Shown here: one piece after another, positions 33,368 through 44,579 of the stretch
Numbering within the stretch: position 1 is the first letter of the stretch
Layout of the letters: each line of letters opens with the position of its first letter
Assembly: GCA_002633005.1 (NCBI GenBank)
Contig: NMRA01000620.1
Span: 77,520-141,519, forward strand
Source: Phoronis australis
Taxonomy: Eukaryota; Phoronida; Phoronidae
Length of the DNA: 64,000 bases
Reading direction: 5' to 3'
Position numbers and translations under genes: made by a program
The notes under the pieces: generated by a model
Database searches by the model: none
What the model saw: the letters and a program-made list of their open reading frames with translations, nothing else
What the model was told of the DNA's origin: nothing

Positions 33368-33910
33368 ATACGATGAATGTTTTCAGTCATCCAGTTGGGC
33401 AATATAAGAAACAATAAATAAATCTACTACTGGACTTACGTATGTAGAGATGGCTACGTTGCGTCCTCCTCTCGAGGACTTCATCAGGCCACTGAGTTGT
33501 CACGTGACTTGTCATGTGATCCGTCGTGTAGTTTCCGCGGGATTCTCTTCAGCGCNTATGGGGACTGCTATGATTCTGCAGTTTTTACTCACATGGCTTC
33601 CACGGACCACTCTTTCGCCATGGAAGATGTGAAGATCCTGGATAGAGAAGAGAATTGGTTTCGGAGAGGGGTCAAAGAAGCTATCTACGAGAGAATCGAG
33701 AATCCTAGCCTCAATAGACAGGGGGGGCTGCGGTTTCACTTACCTAGGACATGGGATAGGGCGCTGAAGAGAATCCCGCGGAAACTACACGACGGATCAC
33801 ATGACAAGTCACGTGACAACTCAGTGGCCTGATGAAGTCCTCGAGAGGAGGACGCAACGTAGCCATCTCTACATACGTAAGTCCAGTAATAGATTTATTT
33901 ATTGTTTCTT
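33368..33910 (+). mobile_element. Penelope-like element fragment between inverted arms
   Basis: A 13-bp direct repeat AAATTAGACTTAA (33356-33368 and 33911-33923) flanks the insertion like a target-site duplication. Inside are two ~150-bp inverted arms (33405-33555 and 33768-33915) around a coding core at 33557-33832. The core reads HSFAMEDVKILDREENWFRR, then GVKEAIYERIENPSLNRQGG and LPRTWDRAL, the C-terminal part of the GIY-YIG endonuclease of Penelope-like retroelements. The RT is absent. A single N at 33556 marks the left arm/core border, so the arm layout needs confirming. Confidence 0.8.
33829..33870 (+). ncRNA. Hammerhead-ribozyme-like core, non-canonical
   Basis: CTGATGA (33829-33835) is followed by a perfect GTCCTC/GAGGAC stem II hairpin and then GCAAC where an active hammerhead has GAAAC; a GTAG...CTAC pair follows as a possible stem III. 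Penelope-like elements are known to carry hammerheads in their terminal repeats. The A-to-C change at an invariant position argues against activity. The element's stop codon TGA lies inside the CTGATGA box. A mirror copy is in the left arm near 33450-33488. Confidence 0.45.
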
Positions 33911-35185
33911 AAATTAGACTTAACTTTCACCTGTTCATTCCTTTGTGTTACTGTAAGCTCTGACCAGCTTAACCACACTATTGTGTACCAACACAAAGGG
34001 CTTGCTTGACAAGTTTAATGGAGCGTCATTCTAGATGAGATCTGTTTGCATTGTGAAACCCATTACTTGCTGAAATTTAATTTTCTTGAGATACTGGCGA
34101 TTTTCTGGCCAGATTTTTATTGACTTAATCCTGGCTGAGTTTTTGGTGGTCTTATGATGCAGACCGCATTTTTTCTCAGATCGACATAAAATTGAGTACA
34201 CAAATGTTTATCTCCTCAATATCTCGAGGACTATTGTTTTTGGGCCAGATCAGACGTAAGTTAGTAAGTTGGTGCTGTGATGGATATTTTTCCTCAAAAT
34301 CCTTTGCGGTGTTCTATCTTCACGATCCTTTGACAGAACATTCTGAAATTCGATTCGTAAACAGACTTTATCAAGGGCTCTGTGCAGTGCAGTGCTGTAT
34401 TGGTTTCTCGCCATGACTTACGGTTCTCCAGTTATTTGAGTGTTTCTGATTCCTCAATACACTTTTAATATTTTTTCATTAGAGTCAAAGTAGTGGGTGT
34501 TCATGGTTACATCGACCTGAGTTCCAAGTTTTTCCTTTGGGTTCATGTCTCATGATTGTGACTCGTTCTTGCTAATAAGTCTTTTCATTCTCCTTATTCT
34601 TACTTTGAGCTCGGGCATTTTGATCTGCTGTAGTAGCGATCAATAAATGACTTTTTAAAAGTACTTGAATCTTTGTTCTAATGCAGCAGAGAGATAACTC
34701 ATCCTTTGATCTTTTTACCTGAAATCCAATTCAAAATTATGTTGTACATTTTCTGTTGAAGACACTTATGTTCAAACCCATAGTAGGTGTCTATTATTTT
34801 GTCTTCGAACATTATATTGTTTTAGGAGTCAGATAGTCTGATACTAATTTGCTCTTGATGACCTTAGCATTTAAGCCTTGTATTTGAGTCTGTACTTGAA
34901 CTCTGGACTAAGTTATTGTGGTTGTAGGGGTCATCAAGTGATGCTATCTTGGACTAGAAACTCATATGCATAAATGATAGTGTACTCGAGCACTGTGTAA
35001 GAGCCACTTGCCTCGAGTCCATACAAAAGTAAAATAGATAATTTTGAGTACAAATACTAGTGTCCAGACTCAAAAGGTTTCAAATAGAGCCACATGTTAG
35101 TATAATTGGATAACTGTAAGCACCTTTATTTTCAAGTCGGCAATACCTTTGTAATGCTATTATGAATTATCTGGCTTTATTCTAG

Positions 35186-35277
35186 AAACGTCTTCAAAAA
35201 GAGCTACGCAACCTGGTGACAGACCCACCAAAAGGCATTATAGTTGACAGTGATAAGATAGGATCCAACATCACAGA
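35186..35277 (+). CDS. UBE2W: UBE2W exon 2
   Basis: Acceptor TTCTAG, then [20 protein letters not shown] and [10 protein letters not shown], the N-terminal helix and first strand of the UBC fold. Donor GTAAGT in phase 2. Confidence 0.93.
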
Positions 35278-38200
35278 GTAAGTAAACTATGAACTAGTGG
35301 TCTTTTCCGTGAAGGTCACATTTGACTTCAAGGGACATTAGCCAGAAATGTGATTTTCTGAAATCAGCTCCAGCAAGGATTCGAACTGTGAATCCTTTGT
35401 GTTTACAGCCAATTGCTGTGCTGGTGAGCTGAATCGCACCTGGATAAATGACAGAGTATTTTAAGGTACATTTAATTTGTAAAGTCACCGGCCTTGATTT
35501 CAGTCTATGCCTGGAAAACATTGGCCAGAATTGGTGTTTTGTATTAAAATTGCAAAATCAGTGGATTTCATTGTTTTATATGGTACAAGTTAAAGGGAAA
35601 TCGACAAAGTGACCTATTTTTCTATATCATGTTAGCAACAAGTTCAACATGGGAACCATCAGCAGTGTGACTCTTTCTTGGCTGCTGCAGAGGACTGAGC
35701 ACTTGTGGACTTGTCCAATGTGCAGTGATGTCTGTCCCTGAGACAATGACAATGACAATGAGTGCAAACAGAATTCCACACTATGACTTATGAGAGTAAG
35801 CATAATTGAACATCATAGTACAGCACACATCACAATTTTTTGTCCGACCAGTCAGCTTGGAGTTAACGACCGGTCGCTGACCGACAGCGGGTTGTAATGC
35901 TGACTCATGAGGTGACCCCCCCCCCCNNNNNNNNNNNNNNNNNNNNNNNNNNNNNNNNNNNNNNNNNNNNNNNNNNNNNNNNNNNNNNNNNNNNNNNNNN
36001 NNNNNNNNNNNNNNNNNNNNNNNNNNNNNNNNNNNNNNNNNCCCCCCCCCCCCCCCCGCCAGGCAACTGTACTGCTGACCGGCCATCAACCGACCTCGGG
36101 TGCTATATTTGGATTACAGTATCAGTTGCGTAATAGATTGTCATGCTGATATCACATTGCTCGCGGATGCATATTCGTCTCAGCACAGAGTCAAAGTAAC
36201 CTAGTTTTAATGTGTCACCGTTAAGCCTGAGATTAATCATTTCAATGTTAGATGAAGATGTATCACTGTACAGCTAGTAAAAGTTTCCTACCAGCTTCAA
36301 TTTTGGCATGATCATTACTTAGCTGTAGAGCGTCTTTTCAAATTATTTGAACTTTCTTGCTAAAGATGTGCATTAGCATATGTTTTTTCATTACAAAACT
36401 CAATGTTATCACTCAAAATGCGAGACTCTTTTGAGTAATCCTTTGTCCACAATTCAGGTAATTCCTTTGTCCACAATTCAGGTTATGTTGGACCTTATCA
36501 ACAAGTTCGTTCATTTAGCCAAATATTTTCAAAAAAATTAAACACAGCATATATTGTGTATTGTATATTCTGAAACTTGAAAGCGCATAGAATTCTTTTT
36601 TTTTGATACAATTAAATGGGTTATATCACCATGTGTGTTTAGAAAAATTTAGCAAACAAGAAAAATAATCTCCTTGGAAATCAGCAGTATGAGGAACATA
36701 GGTAAATTTTGCTTGAAGTGCTTAAGATTGAATCTCAAAAACACTCATGTTGCAGTTTTCTGTGGTACAATTTCTTTTTCTTTCATAAAAATCATATTAG
36801 TCTTATTTTATAGCTCTTCATACAAAAGTGATACATTTGATTTAAACAATTACTTGCAGTGTTTTGGAAATGTTTTGGTATAGTAAGGTTTGTGAAACTT
36901 ATACATGAATCCCATCAGCTGTATCTGAGGTATAAACTTTCGAATTTGGACAAATTTGGTTATAGTTCTAGGTTTTTACATAACCTTAACAGGAATTCTT
37001 CTGGATATGATTCGTAATTTGCATCCCACTATTACAAATATCATGGACAGTCGCTAAACTCCTGGAGCATTCTATGGTCCTTCAAGTTCTGCGTACAAGA
37101 AGGGCTCCTGGCAAACTACTCGTTTTACATCTTTTCATTTGTTGCTGTTTACTCTACATGTTTCTTTGTCTTGCTTGTACATGTATAACGGTGTTTCTTG
37201 TTGCAGGTGGACTGTTGACGTAGAAGGTGCCACAGGAACGCTGTATGAAGGGGAGAAGTTTCAGTTGCAGTTTAAGTTCAGTCCAAAGTATCCGTTTGAT
37301 TCACCCCAGGTACTTATACATGTATGAGATTGAAAGTTACTTTAAAATCCATTGCTCATTGATCATAGGCTTACGAATCTCTTCCTAATACACTTTCGTA
37401 TTAGAAATATTACTTTAAACGCAGCCAAGATTCCATCTTCACTTTACACCCTTAATAGTTATCCTCTCAAACTGACAGCAGTCAAATCTCACATCAGGTG
37501 CCAGACTACAATTGTACCAAGCTCATGACTGTAAGAAAAAGACATAAAGTCAATAGTACTGGCAGCATGTTCAAGTCACATAACATAATGCATTGAATAC
37601 AATACCGTAGTTGGGTACTCCGTCTCACTCGAGACATCATCTAGGAGGATCCATTACACAGTGATCATTGCACATTCAATGTATTTGACTGACCATGCGC
37701 ATAATGACCACATACACCCAACTGCACTTTACTCAATGGTGTGTCATCCATCCTCTATATATTGTTTTGTTATCCCCTGACATCTATCCTCTGTGTATAG
37801 CTTTTTATCTCCTTGCATCCATTTTCTGTATCGATGGATGTAAAGTGGTAACCAAACTATATAGATAGGATGGATGACACACCATTGAGTTAAAAGCTAT
37901 TGGGTGTATGTGGTCATTATGCACATGGTTAGGCACATACTTTGAATGTGCAATGATCACTGTGTAATGTATCCTCCTTGTCAGACTAAGTACCAGACGG
38001 GACACCAAAATGTTTCACAGTAATTAAAATGTGGCTGATGCACCCTCAGACTCCGATATAACACCTCAATATTATGAGGTATTTCATTCGCAGAGCTATC
38101 TGTGAAACTTTTTGGTATCTCAGAAAATCACATGTAGTTCTAAAGATTATAAGTTTGCAAGTGACACGAACAGCACTGGAAATCTTCAAGTGATGGCGTC

Positions 38201-41200
38201 GTCTGCACGTAGTGAGGCTGTAAAGTGTTCCTGAAACATTGTGTTTAACACAAAAGTGTGTATTAAAAGCTAATGTTTCAATTTATGGTAACTCAGCAGT
38301 ATTTTTAACATTTCATTGTGGAGACATTTTAGACAAAATTCTTGCTAAGTTGAACTGAAAAAAAAATCCATGGTTCATGGAAATTATTATGTTTGAAAAA
38401 AAGATTCATCATTGTATTTGTTTAGTAAATATGCATATCATGTAGTTTGTTGAAGTCATCTGTCTGTGTCTGTATTGGTCATCTGTCTGTGTCTGGATTG
38501 GTCATCTGTCTGTGTCTGGATTGGTCATCTGTCTGTGTCTGGATTGGTCATCTGTCTGTGTCTGGATTGCAAGCTAGTAATGAGACAGTGTGAAACGTAA
38601 AAGGTTTGAAAAGCTTCACTTTGTTTTTGTAGTAAAATATTTGGTAACTGTTAGAGTAAGTTGTCTCATGGTTTATTTCACAGGTTGTCTTCATTGGTCA
38701 CAACATACCCTTACATCCCCATGTATATAGTAATGGACACATATGCCTGTCGATATTAACAGAGGACTGGTCCCCTGCACTCTCTGTTCAAGCTGTTTGT
38801 CTAAGTATTGTTAGCATGCTTTCAAGTGCTAAAGAAAAGGTAAGCCAGCGTAATTTGATTCTTCGTTATTAGAGATAAACTGCAAATAATTCTTTATGTA
38901 CTTTCTTTATCTTTATTTTATTAAAAAATATTGAACATTCCAGAATAAACATTTGGATTTTACCTTTAACGGTTTACCTTTTATTTCCAACTGCTGATCA
39001 GAATACTAGTAAGCAACTTCCACAAGATTTTATTATCCTTTTTAAACAATCCAATTCTGGACTAAATGTCACTAGTATTAACTCCTTTTCAGTCTAAAAA
39101 GTCGCCTAAGGTCACTTACTGCCCGACTACCACGTCATACATTAGCTAATGTCAGTAATTTATCTTGATTAAATTCTATAAAAACTTCTTAGACATCAGT
39201 GCCATTAAGTTTATATAGGACCAAAGAAAAATGTCCAAATTTGGCAATGTCAGTTAGAAATGGCTGATTAGCTTCATATGAAGCTTTCGAGTAATACTTG
39301 TCCATTCACTGTTCACCAGAACGGTGTTAGGAATTGTTTTTCAAATGTTGCACTTGTGCATGAGGGGATGTCAAAAATGGAACTTTTACCATTTCTATTA
39401 CATAAAAACTCATTGATTGCATAAAAGGAAATGATAATTTAGAAAACTGTAACCGCATTTTTGAGATTTAATCTTGAACATTTCTATCAAGTGAATTTTT
39501 ATGCGCTCACATACTTATATGTGGATGCATATTGCATCTCTGTCCAGGTGTCCAGCATACGCGGCTGTATCTTTGAAACCCTTTCAGGATCTTATTGAAC
39601 TTTGGCAGGTGTGTTTCTATGTGGCTGTTGATAGGTGACAAGTTTCAGACCGACCGGAATACCGGTGTACACCCTAGTGGCAATTTTAGTTTCTTTACGC
39701 TTGTCTCTGTATCTTTGAAGTTCCTTGATGACTTTTCATGAAAATCACCAAATAGGTTTTTAATATGGAGGCGGTGAGGTCATTTCATTTCCGGATAGAT
39801 TTGATGGATTTTACGCCACCTTGTGGCCATTTTTGTTATTTTTGCGTCGATTTTCTGGCGCCCACCTTTCTAGCTGCCACGCCGCTCAAAGGATCATGAT
39901 TTACAGATGTGTGGCTGATGAGAAAGCCATGACTGATGTTGACTTTTGGATGGGTCCAACAACTGTGATGCCCCCTCATGGCAATTTTTTTTCGTGTCTG
40001 CGACGAAACCTCCTTAACCCTTTAAAGGAGCTTTGTGAAATTTGAAAGATATATTCCTAAGGAGCTGTTGTCAAATGGTAACGAGTGTTGAACTGATCCA
40101 GATTCCACTGTTCTCTTTGTGGCAAACATTTTTATTTAGGTTTGCCTCAGTATCTTCGGATTTCAGTAAATGTATTTTCATGAAATTCAGCAAATGGGTT
40201 TCTGTTAAGAAGATGACAATGCCTTCCCATTTTTAGACAGATTTGATGTTTTCTGTGTCACCTGGTGTTCTCTATTGTAATTTTGGCATCCGTTTTTTTT
40301 TTTTTTTTTTTGGCGTCCACTTCCCTATGTGCCATATTGCGCAAAGGGTCATTATGAGAACTTACAGACATGTTCCTGATGGGAATGCTATGACTGAAGT
40401 TGACTTTCAGACTGTGTCGCCTCTATATCTTAGGAGTTCCTTGGCTTATTTTCATGAAAATTGACAAATAGTTGTATATTATAGAGACGATGCCACCTTT
40501 TCAATTCGGATGGGTTTGATGCATTCTGTGCCATTTTTATCATACTGAAAACACCCACAGAAGTACACTGTTTTTGCTGCTGTTGTGGGCTCCGCATTGC
40601 TCTTATTATTCATATCGTTGGTACCATTGCTTTGCTGTGAATGTATTTTTCCTTCTTACACAAAATAAGTACTTTTCCAAGTTAACATCAACATTGTTCT
40701 CAACATTTCGTCATTACACAGATGTGTCTATAAGGTCCTACATTACCTTACAAAAGTCTATTGCAAATTAATGTCGCCTGGTAATAAAACATGTTTGACA
40801 GAACTCCTTTCTCGATGTTGAATGGAGACTACCATGATTATAATTATAGCAGAATGGCAGAGTGCAGTCAATGTTATTTGTTTCATTTAATGCTTTCACA
40901 TGACTGGTATGTAGTTGTTCCTCATATTAGTAATACTTTATCTTACTTATATGGGAACAGTGTCCCTTTCACTTACGCCATCTGTGATCTGTTGGCATAT
41001 CATTCTGTAAATCCTAGTATTGCCATGCCACAGTGTTTCTTGATTGTACTTGCAGTATTGGGTTTTTTGTTCTTGGGGGGTGTCAGTTAGTGTTTTTATT
41101 CTTGCTTCCACACCTAGACATGCATTATGTTCCTTCAGTAGGTCAATCTCTGCTAAGAATTGGCATACAGCATTTTAGTAAGTAGATATCAAATAAACTC

Positions 41201-41972
41201 AGAAAATCAGGAACCCTAACTGCTAATCGAACCACAGGTCTCTAGATTGTCGGTCTAGTGCTCTTACCACTGTGCTATATTTACTATGTTTACAACAGAA
41301 ATCTCTTTGCAAATGTTTAAATATGTGTGGCAAAGACATTATGTAAGAAAGACTGACTTTTAACCATTTTGTGACTTTTCAGAAAAGACCCCCAGACAAT
41401 GTTTATTACGTAAAAACATGTAATAAGAATCCAAAAAAGACAAAATGGTGGTACCATGGTAAGTTGTGTTGAGAAAACATACCACTCAAATGGTGGTACC
41501 ATGGTAAGTTGTGTTGAGAAAATATACCACTCAAATGGTGGTACCATGGTAAGTTGTGTTGAGAAAATATACCACTCAAATTGTGCTCTTTCATCAAAAC
41601 TTTGTAACGCTTTGTGAATAGTGTTTTCTGTGTTGAACTTGTAAACTCTTTTTGAGAAAACTATCTAACTGCTATGTACATATTTCTACTGCTTGCTCAC
41701 ATACGCGTATACATGTAAATGTTTTGTTTTAATTTTACATTATGTAATAATGTAAAGAAGTTTATTGCCATGCACTTTTAATGACCATCATAAGCTTTCT
41801 GTAAATCTGTAAATTAATTAACAGATTGAAATGCTTCGACAGTTTGTGAAAGCCAGCATGTGGGGCTTTTTAGTCCCTTTGTCAAAGACTGAACAGGGTG
41901 TATTTACTGTTGATACATTACTCTTTGCATACTTCCTTTGTTTCTCTTGAATTTCCAGATGACTCGGTGTGA
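35186..41972 (+). CDS. UBE2W: Ubiquitin-conjugating enzyme E2 W, multi-exon gene
   Basis: Gene-level entry; exons are listed below (a possible first exon is at 30881-30892). The joined exons give about 146 residues, 150 with the candidate first exon; human UBE2W has 151. UBE2W attaches ubiquitin to the alpha-amino group of substrates with disordered N-termini, working with RING or U-box E3s such as CHIP. Visible family marks are RLQKEL at the N-terminus, [40 protein letters not shown] with the catalytic cysteine in HICLSIL, and the C-terminal [14 protein letters not shown]. All junction phases agree. The end reads DDSV where vertebrates have DDTC. Confidence 0.95.
35370..35443 (-). repeat. 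tRNA-like sequence, probable SINE head
   Basis: On the minus strand CACAGTTCGAATCCTTGCTGG carries a perfect box B (AGTTCGAATCC), and CCAG at the start pairs with CTGG at the end. The D and anticodon arms are poor, so this is a tRNA-derived SINE or pseudogene. Confidence 0.42.
35927..36041. other. Assembly gap (115 N) flanked by poly-C
   Basis: N run in the UBE2W intron with poly-C on both sides, probably a homopolymer or GC-rich barrier to sequencing. CGACCGGTC-type and GACCGGCC-type sequences lie on the two sides. Confidence 0.99.
36440..36487. repeat. 24-bp tandem duplication
   Basis: ATTCCTTTGTCCACAATTCAGGTA-type sequence occurs twice in a row in a UBE2W intron. Confidence 0.8.
37207..37309 (+). 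CDS. UBE2W: UBE2W exon 3
   Basis: Acceptor TTGTTGCAG in phase 2, then [20 protein letters not shown] followed by [14 protein letters not shown], the beta-sheet and P-x-x-P-F-x-x-P region of E2 enzymes. Donor GTACTT in phase 0. Confidence 0.95.
37615..38002. mobile_element. Foldback element with ~145-bp arms
   Basis: The left arm (GTACTCCGTCTC ... CAATGGTGTGTCATCCATCC) is mirrored by the right arm (GGATGGATGACACACCATTG ... CAGACGGGAC), with shared inner blocks such as CACAGTGATCATTGCACATTC and its reverse. The loop is ~90 bp. No ORF; a MITE-like insertion in the UBE2W intron after exon 3. Confidence 0.82.
38455..38569. repeat. 23-bp minisatellite, five units
   Basis: Five units of GTCATCTGTCTGTGTCTGGATTG, about 115 bp upstream of the UBE2W exon 4 acceptor. 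Confidence 0.93.
38684..38839 (+). CDS. UBE2W: UBE2W exon 4, catalytic cysteine
   Basis: Acceptor TTTCACAG, then [20 protein letters not shown], Cys-Leu-Ser-Ile-Leu-Thr-Glu-Asp-Trp and [20 protein letters not shown]. The HPHVYSNG motif and the cysteine four residues on are the E2 active site; UBE2W uses His at HPH where most E2s have HPN. Donor GTAAGC in phase 0. Confidence 0.96.
39490..40560 (-). repeat. Dispersed repeat family B, inverted block
   Basis: Modules read on the minus strand carry ATTGCCACTAGGG, GGCCACAAGGTGG and GCCATGAGGGGGC boxes and CAAAGATACAGAG boxes, matching the plus-strand blocks at 16154 and 28380. Two old copies sit in tandem. Open frames on the plus strand here are not genes. 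Confidence 0.65.
41211..41280 (-). tRNA. tRNA-like gene or pseudogene
   Basis: On the minus strand TAGCACAGTGGTAAGAGC is a good box A/D-arm, then CTAGA-CCGACAA-TCTAG is a perfect 5-bp anticodon stem with a 7-nt loop (anticodon position GAC, but C rather than U at 33), then GGTTCGATTAGC resembles box B. The acceptor and T stems pair poorly, so a pseudogene or SINE head is more likely than a working tRNA. It sits in the UBE2W intron before exon 5. Confidence 0.42.
41383..41458 (+). CDS. UBE2W: UBE2W exon 5, donor within a triplicated unit
   Basis: Acceptor ACTTTTCAG, then [20 protein letters not shown] and KWWYH, ending one base into the next codon before GTAAGT at 41459. The last 13 exon bases and the following 32 intron bases form a 45-bp unit present three times. 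Reading past the first donor gives WWYHGKLC and a stop. Confidence 0.92.
41446..41580. repeat. 45-bp unit x3 containing a splice donor
   Basis: Units 41446-41490, 41491-41535 and 41536-41580 are nearly identical. Each contains TGGTGGTACCATGGTAAGTT, so GTAAGT donors recur at 41459, 41504 and 41549. Confidence 0.95.
41959..41972 (+). CDS. UBE2W: UBE2W last coding exon
   Basis: Acceptor ATTTCCAG, then the rest of Asp, Asp-Ser-Val and TGA. This completes WWYHDDSV, one residue class away from the vertebrate DDTC ending. Confidence 0.85.
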
Positions 41973-44150
41973 TCCTGATGAAGTATTCTTCATTACTATG
42001 GTGTAAGCTGCTGTTTGCAAAGCAGTCTTTATGGACAGATGATTATTTATTCTTCAGGACATAGTCATATTTGGCATTAAATGCAGCTAAAGAACTTCTG
42101 AATAAAGCCATGTCTTGGAAACTGAAATACTTTACAAAACTGGGAATTTTGCTTTTTGTGTGTTAAGTTTTGTCTGTATGCTGACTGGACCATTCAAGAC
42201 TGGACTTCATGTTCTCTCATTTTCGTACCCTGGATATTCACCATCTCGTTCACTTTATTGTTGATGCGTGTCCTTCAACATGTGTCAAGACATGACTGGA
42301 TGCAGACAGACAATTATCGCCATAACCAGAGACTGTATTCGGTGAAGACTGGTGGGCAGTTAATGAAAATCCTTGAGATCATTTGGCTCTTCTTGTCTCA
42401 TGCATTGCAATATCTTGAGACCTTTTTGAAACTTGACTGAAGTTCATGTGACCACTTTAATGAGCCCACCACAGCTGTTCCAAATATGGTGTAATAGCTG
42501 TATTATGATAAGGTCATGTCTCCTTACAACTGCACAATAGTCACCTCCCAGAGATACAACACCAGATCAGTTCCATTATTTTATCCTGAAATTATGCTCG
42601 TCCATTAGGCACTTGTTTTACCTTGTTTTCGAAATTCTATTCTGCATGTTTGTGCTATTGCTTTACTGGCCATTTTTGTTTGAAATTATTGTTAAACGTT
42701 TCATTGAGAGGCAATGTTGACAGCATGGAAAGTGATCGTAACTTAACAAGTGCATGTGGTGCAATATTTCATGTTTGTTTTTACGTTGTTAATCATAAAA
42801 GCACACAACATTTCAAAATTTAAATCATTGTCATATCTGGTTGTTCTCCATTCATAGAAAAGAAGGCTTCATTTTGGGTCAAGATTGTTCCTGACTGTAG
42901 TGCCATTAAATGAGCAGGGTATGTAATGTTATCGCTGCCTACACTTCATTGGAAAGTGGCACAAAACCTGATAATATGACTTTGTGAAGCACATAATGTA
43001 GTGAACTCTGGAAGTGATGAGCTGGGTATATTTTGTTTTTTGTACTTTGTTTGCTTCCATTCTGAGAATTACTTGTGGTCTCAATGTTAGATCTGTGAAC
43101 ACTTATGAGAAAACAACTGAGGAAAATTTTGCACTGTGTCACTTCTGATAATAGTTATATCAGCTTTGTCATTAATGTTTTTAAAGTGGTTATAAACGCG
43201 CCGATCATGGCAAAATCCAACTTTGGATGTAGACTACTTATTGGTATTGAATTGGTCTCAAATTTTTCCTTAGGCAATGTTGTTAGAACGTGGTGTGAAC
43301 TGACACTTCAGTATTGCTCAAGACCAAACTATACAAGTTGTCTTATCACGACTTGTCATTTTATGCACCCGTGATGGTCTCAACCTGTAACCATCTGTCA
43401 GCTCACCTGAATATGGAACAAGTTGAGGCCTAATACTGTGCATAGCGGTATGCAGTATTAATCTAAATCTCACGTCTTGTGTGGAACTTGTGTTTGTTGC
43501 CTCTGAAAGTTTTCCTTTTTCTAGTTTCATTGATCTTTGTAATAAATTTAACACTCACTGGTTTATGATCAAATATGTTTCATAGTGTTCACATGCTGTT
43601 GGAGTTTTACCCTGATGTAAGTAAAATGTTGACCTAGCTTTAGTGAGGAGGTTTTCAGCTCTGTTCTATACTGTTGCAGTATGTTCATAATGTATATATA
43701 TGTGTGTGTTTACTCATTGTCATGTGATATTGGCATTAGAAGATGGTGGATTCTGTAAAACAATGATAACGCAAATATATTTCAAGTTGTAGGTTACTTT
43801 GTGAACTCAAAAAGTGTAAGCATTTTCTTCAAAATACAGATTTTGTTCCATTTTGAAGTGCTGTTGTGACATCACTGTATTTTTACTCTAGTGTTTTGAC
43901 TTCATGTGCTTTAGTAAGGGAAGAACTGTTTTATTGTTGTGCATTGTATATTGTATTGTAAATAAGTTGAAACAGTTGTGGAAACCATGTGGATCGATCT
44001 AGCACTGACCAGGATACACCTGCTTTTAAAGGGGACAGCGCAGCACTTCTGTTGAGGGGTTCCTAGGTATTGCTAACAATCTATTGACATATTTGACAAG
44101 AATGTGTAAGTCGCTGCCTCTTTTGTGAGTCTAGATGGAGTCCTCAACCT
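41973..44150 (+). other. UBE2W: UBE2W 3' region, probable 3'UTR and downstream DNA
   Basis: T-rich, mostly repeat-free sequence after the stop, with AATAAA at 42103 and 43541. Small open frames here look incidental. Where the transcript ends cannot be seen. Confidence 0.4.
42103..42108 (+). terminator. Possible UBE2W polyadenylation signal
   Basis: AATAAA lies 130 bp after the UBE2W stop. Another AATAAA is at 43541-43546, which would give a longer 3'UTR, as vertebrate UBE2W has. Confidence 0.4.
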
Positions 44151-44454
44151 CCTCCTAACGGTAGCCAAAAAGACTAATTGTAAGTCTACACATGAATATA
44201 CTGTAGGCTTGCTGTGTGGTGAAACTGTGAATTAAAAAAAGTCCTGTGTGTCTTGAAAGCTCTGTTGGGGTAATTAAGATCAACTTCAACAGTTTCCTTA
44301 GATTGTCCTCGCCAAATCTCCATGTGCCAATAATACATGTGTATTGATTAATGAATGACTCTTTTCTTGTGTTGCTGAACATCATTTGCTCAAATCCAGG
44401 TGAAGTACTTGATAATGTTATGCATCCACATTTGCACATTTACAAAGATACGGT

Positions 44455-44540
44455 CGCTCACACACGCATACACGCGCGTGTGCGCGCTCACACACACGGG
44501 TACACACACACGCGCGCGCGCTCACACACGCGTACACATA
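44455..44540. repeat. CA/CG alternating purine-pyrimidine microsatellite
   Basis: CACACACGCATACACGCGCG-type sequence with several CGCGCG runs: a low-complexity stretch able to adopt Z-DNA. Confidence 0.9.
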
Positions 44541-44579
44541 CTTCACTGATGTCAAGTTCGTGTTAGACATTCATTAATA

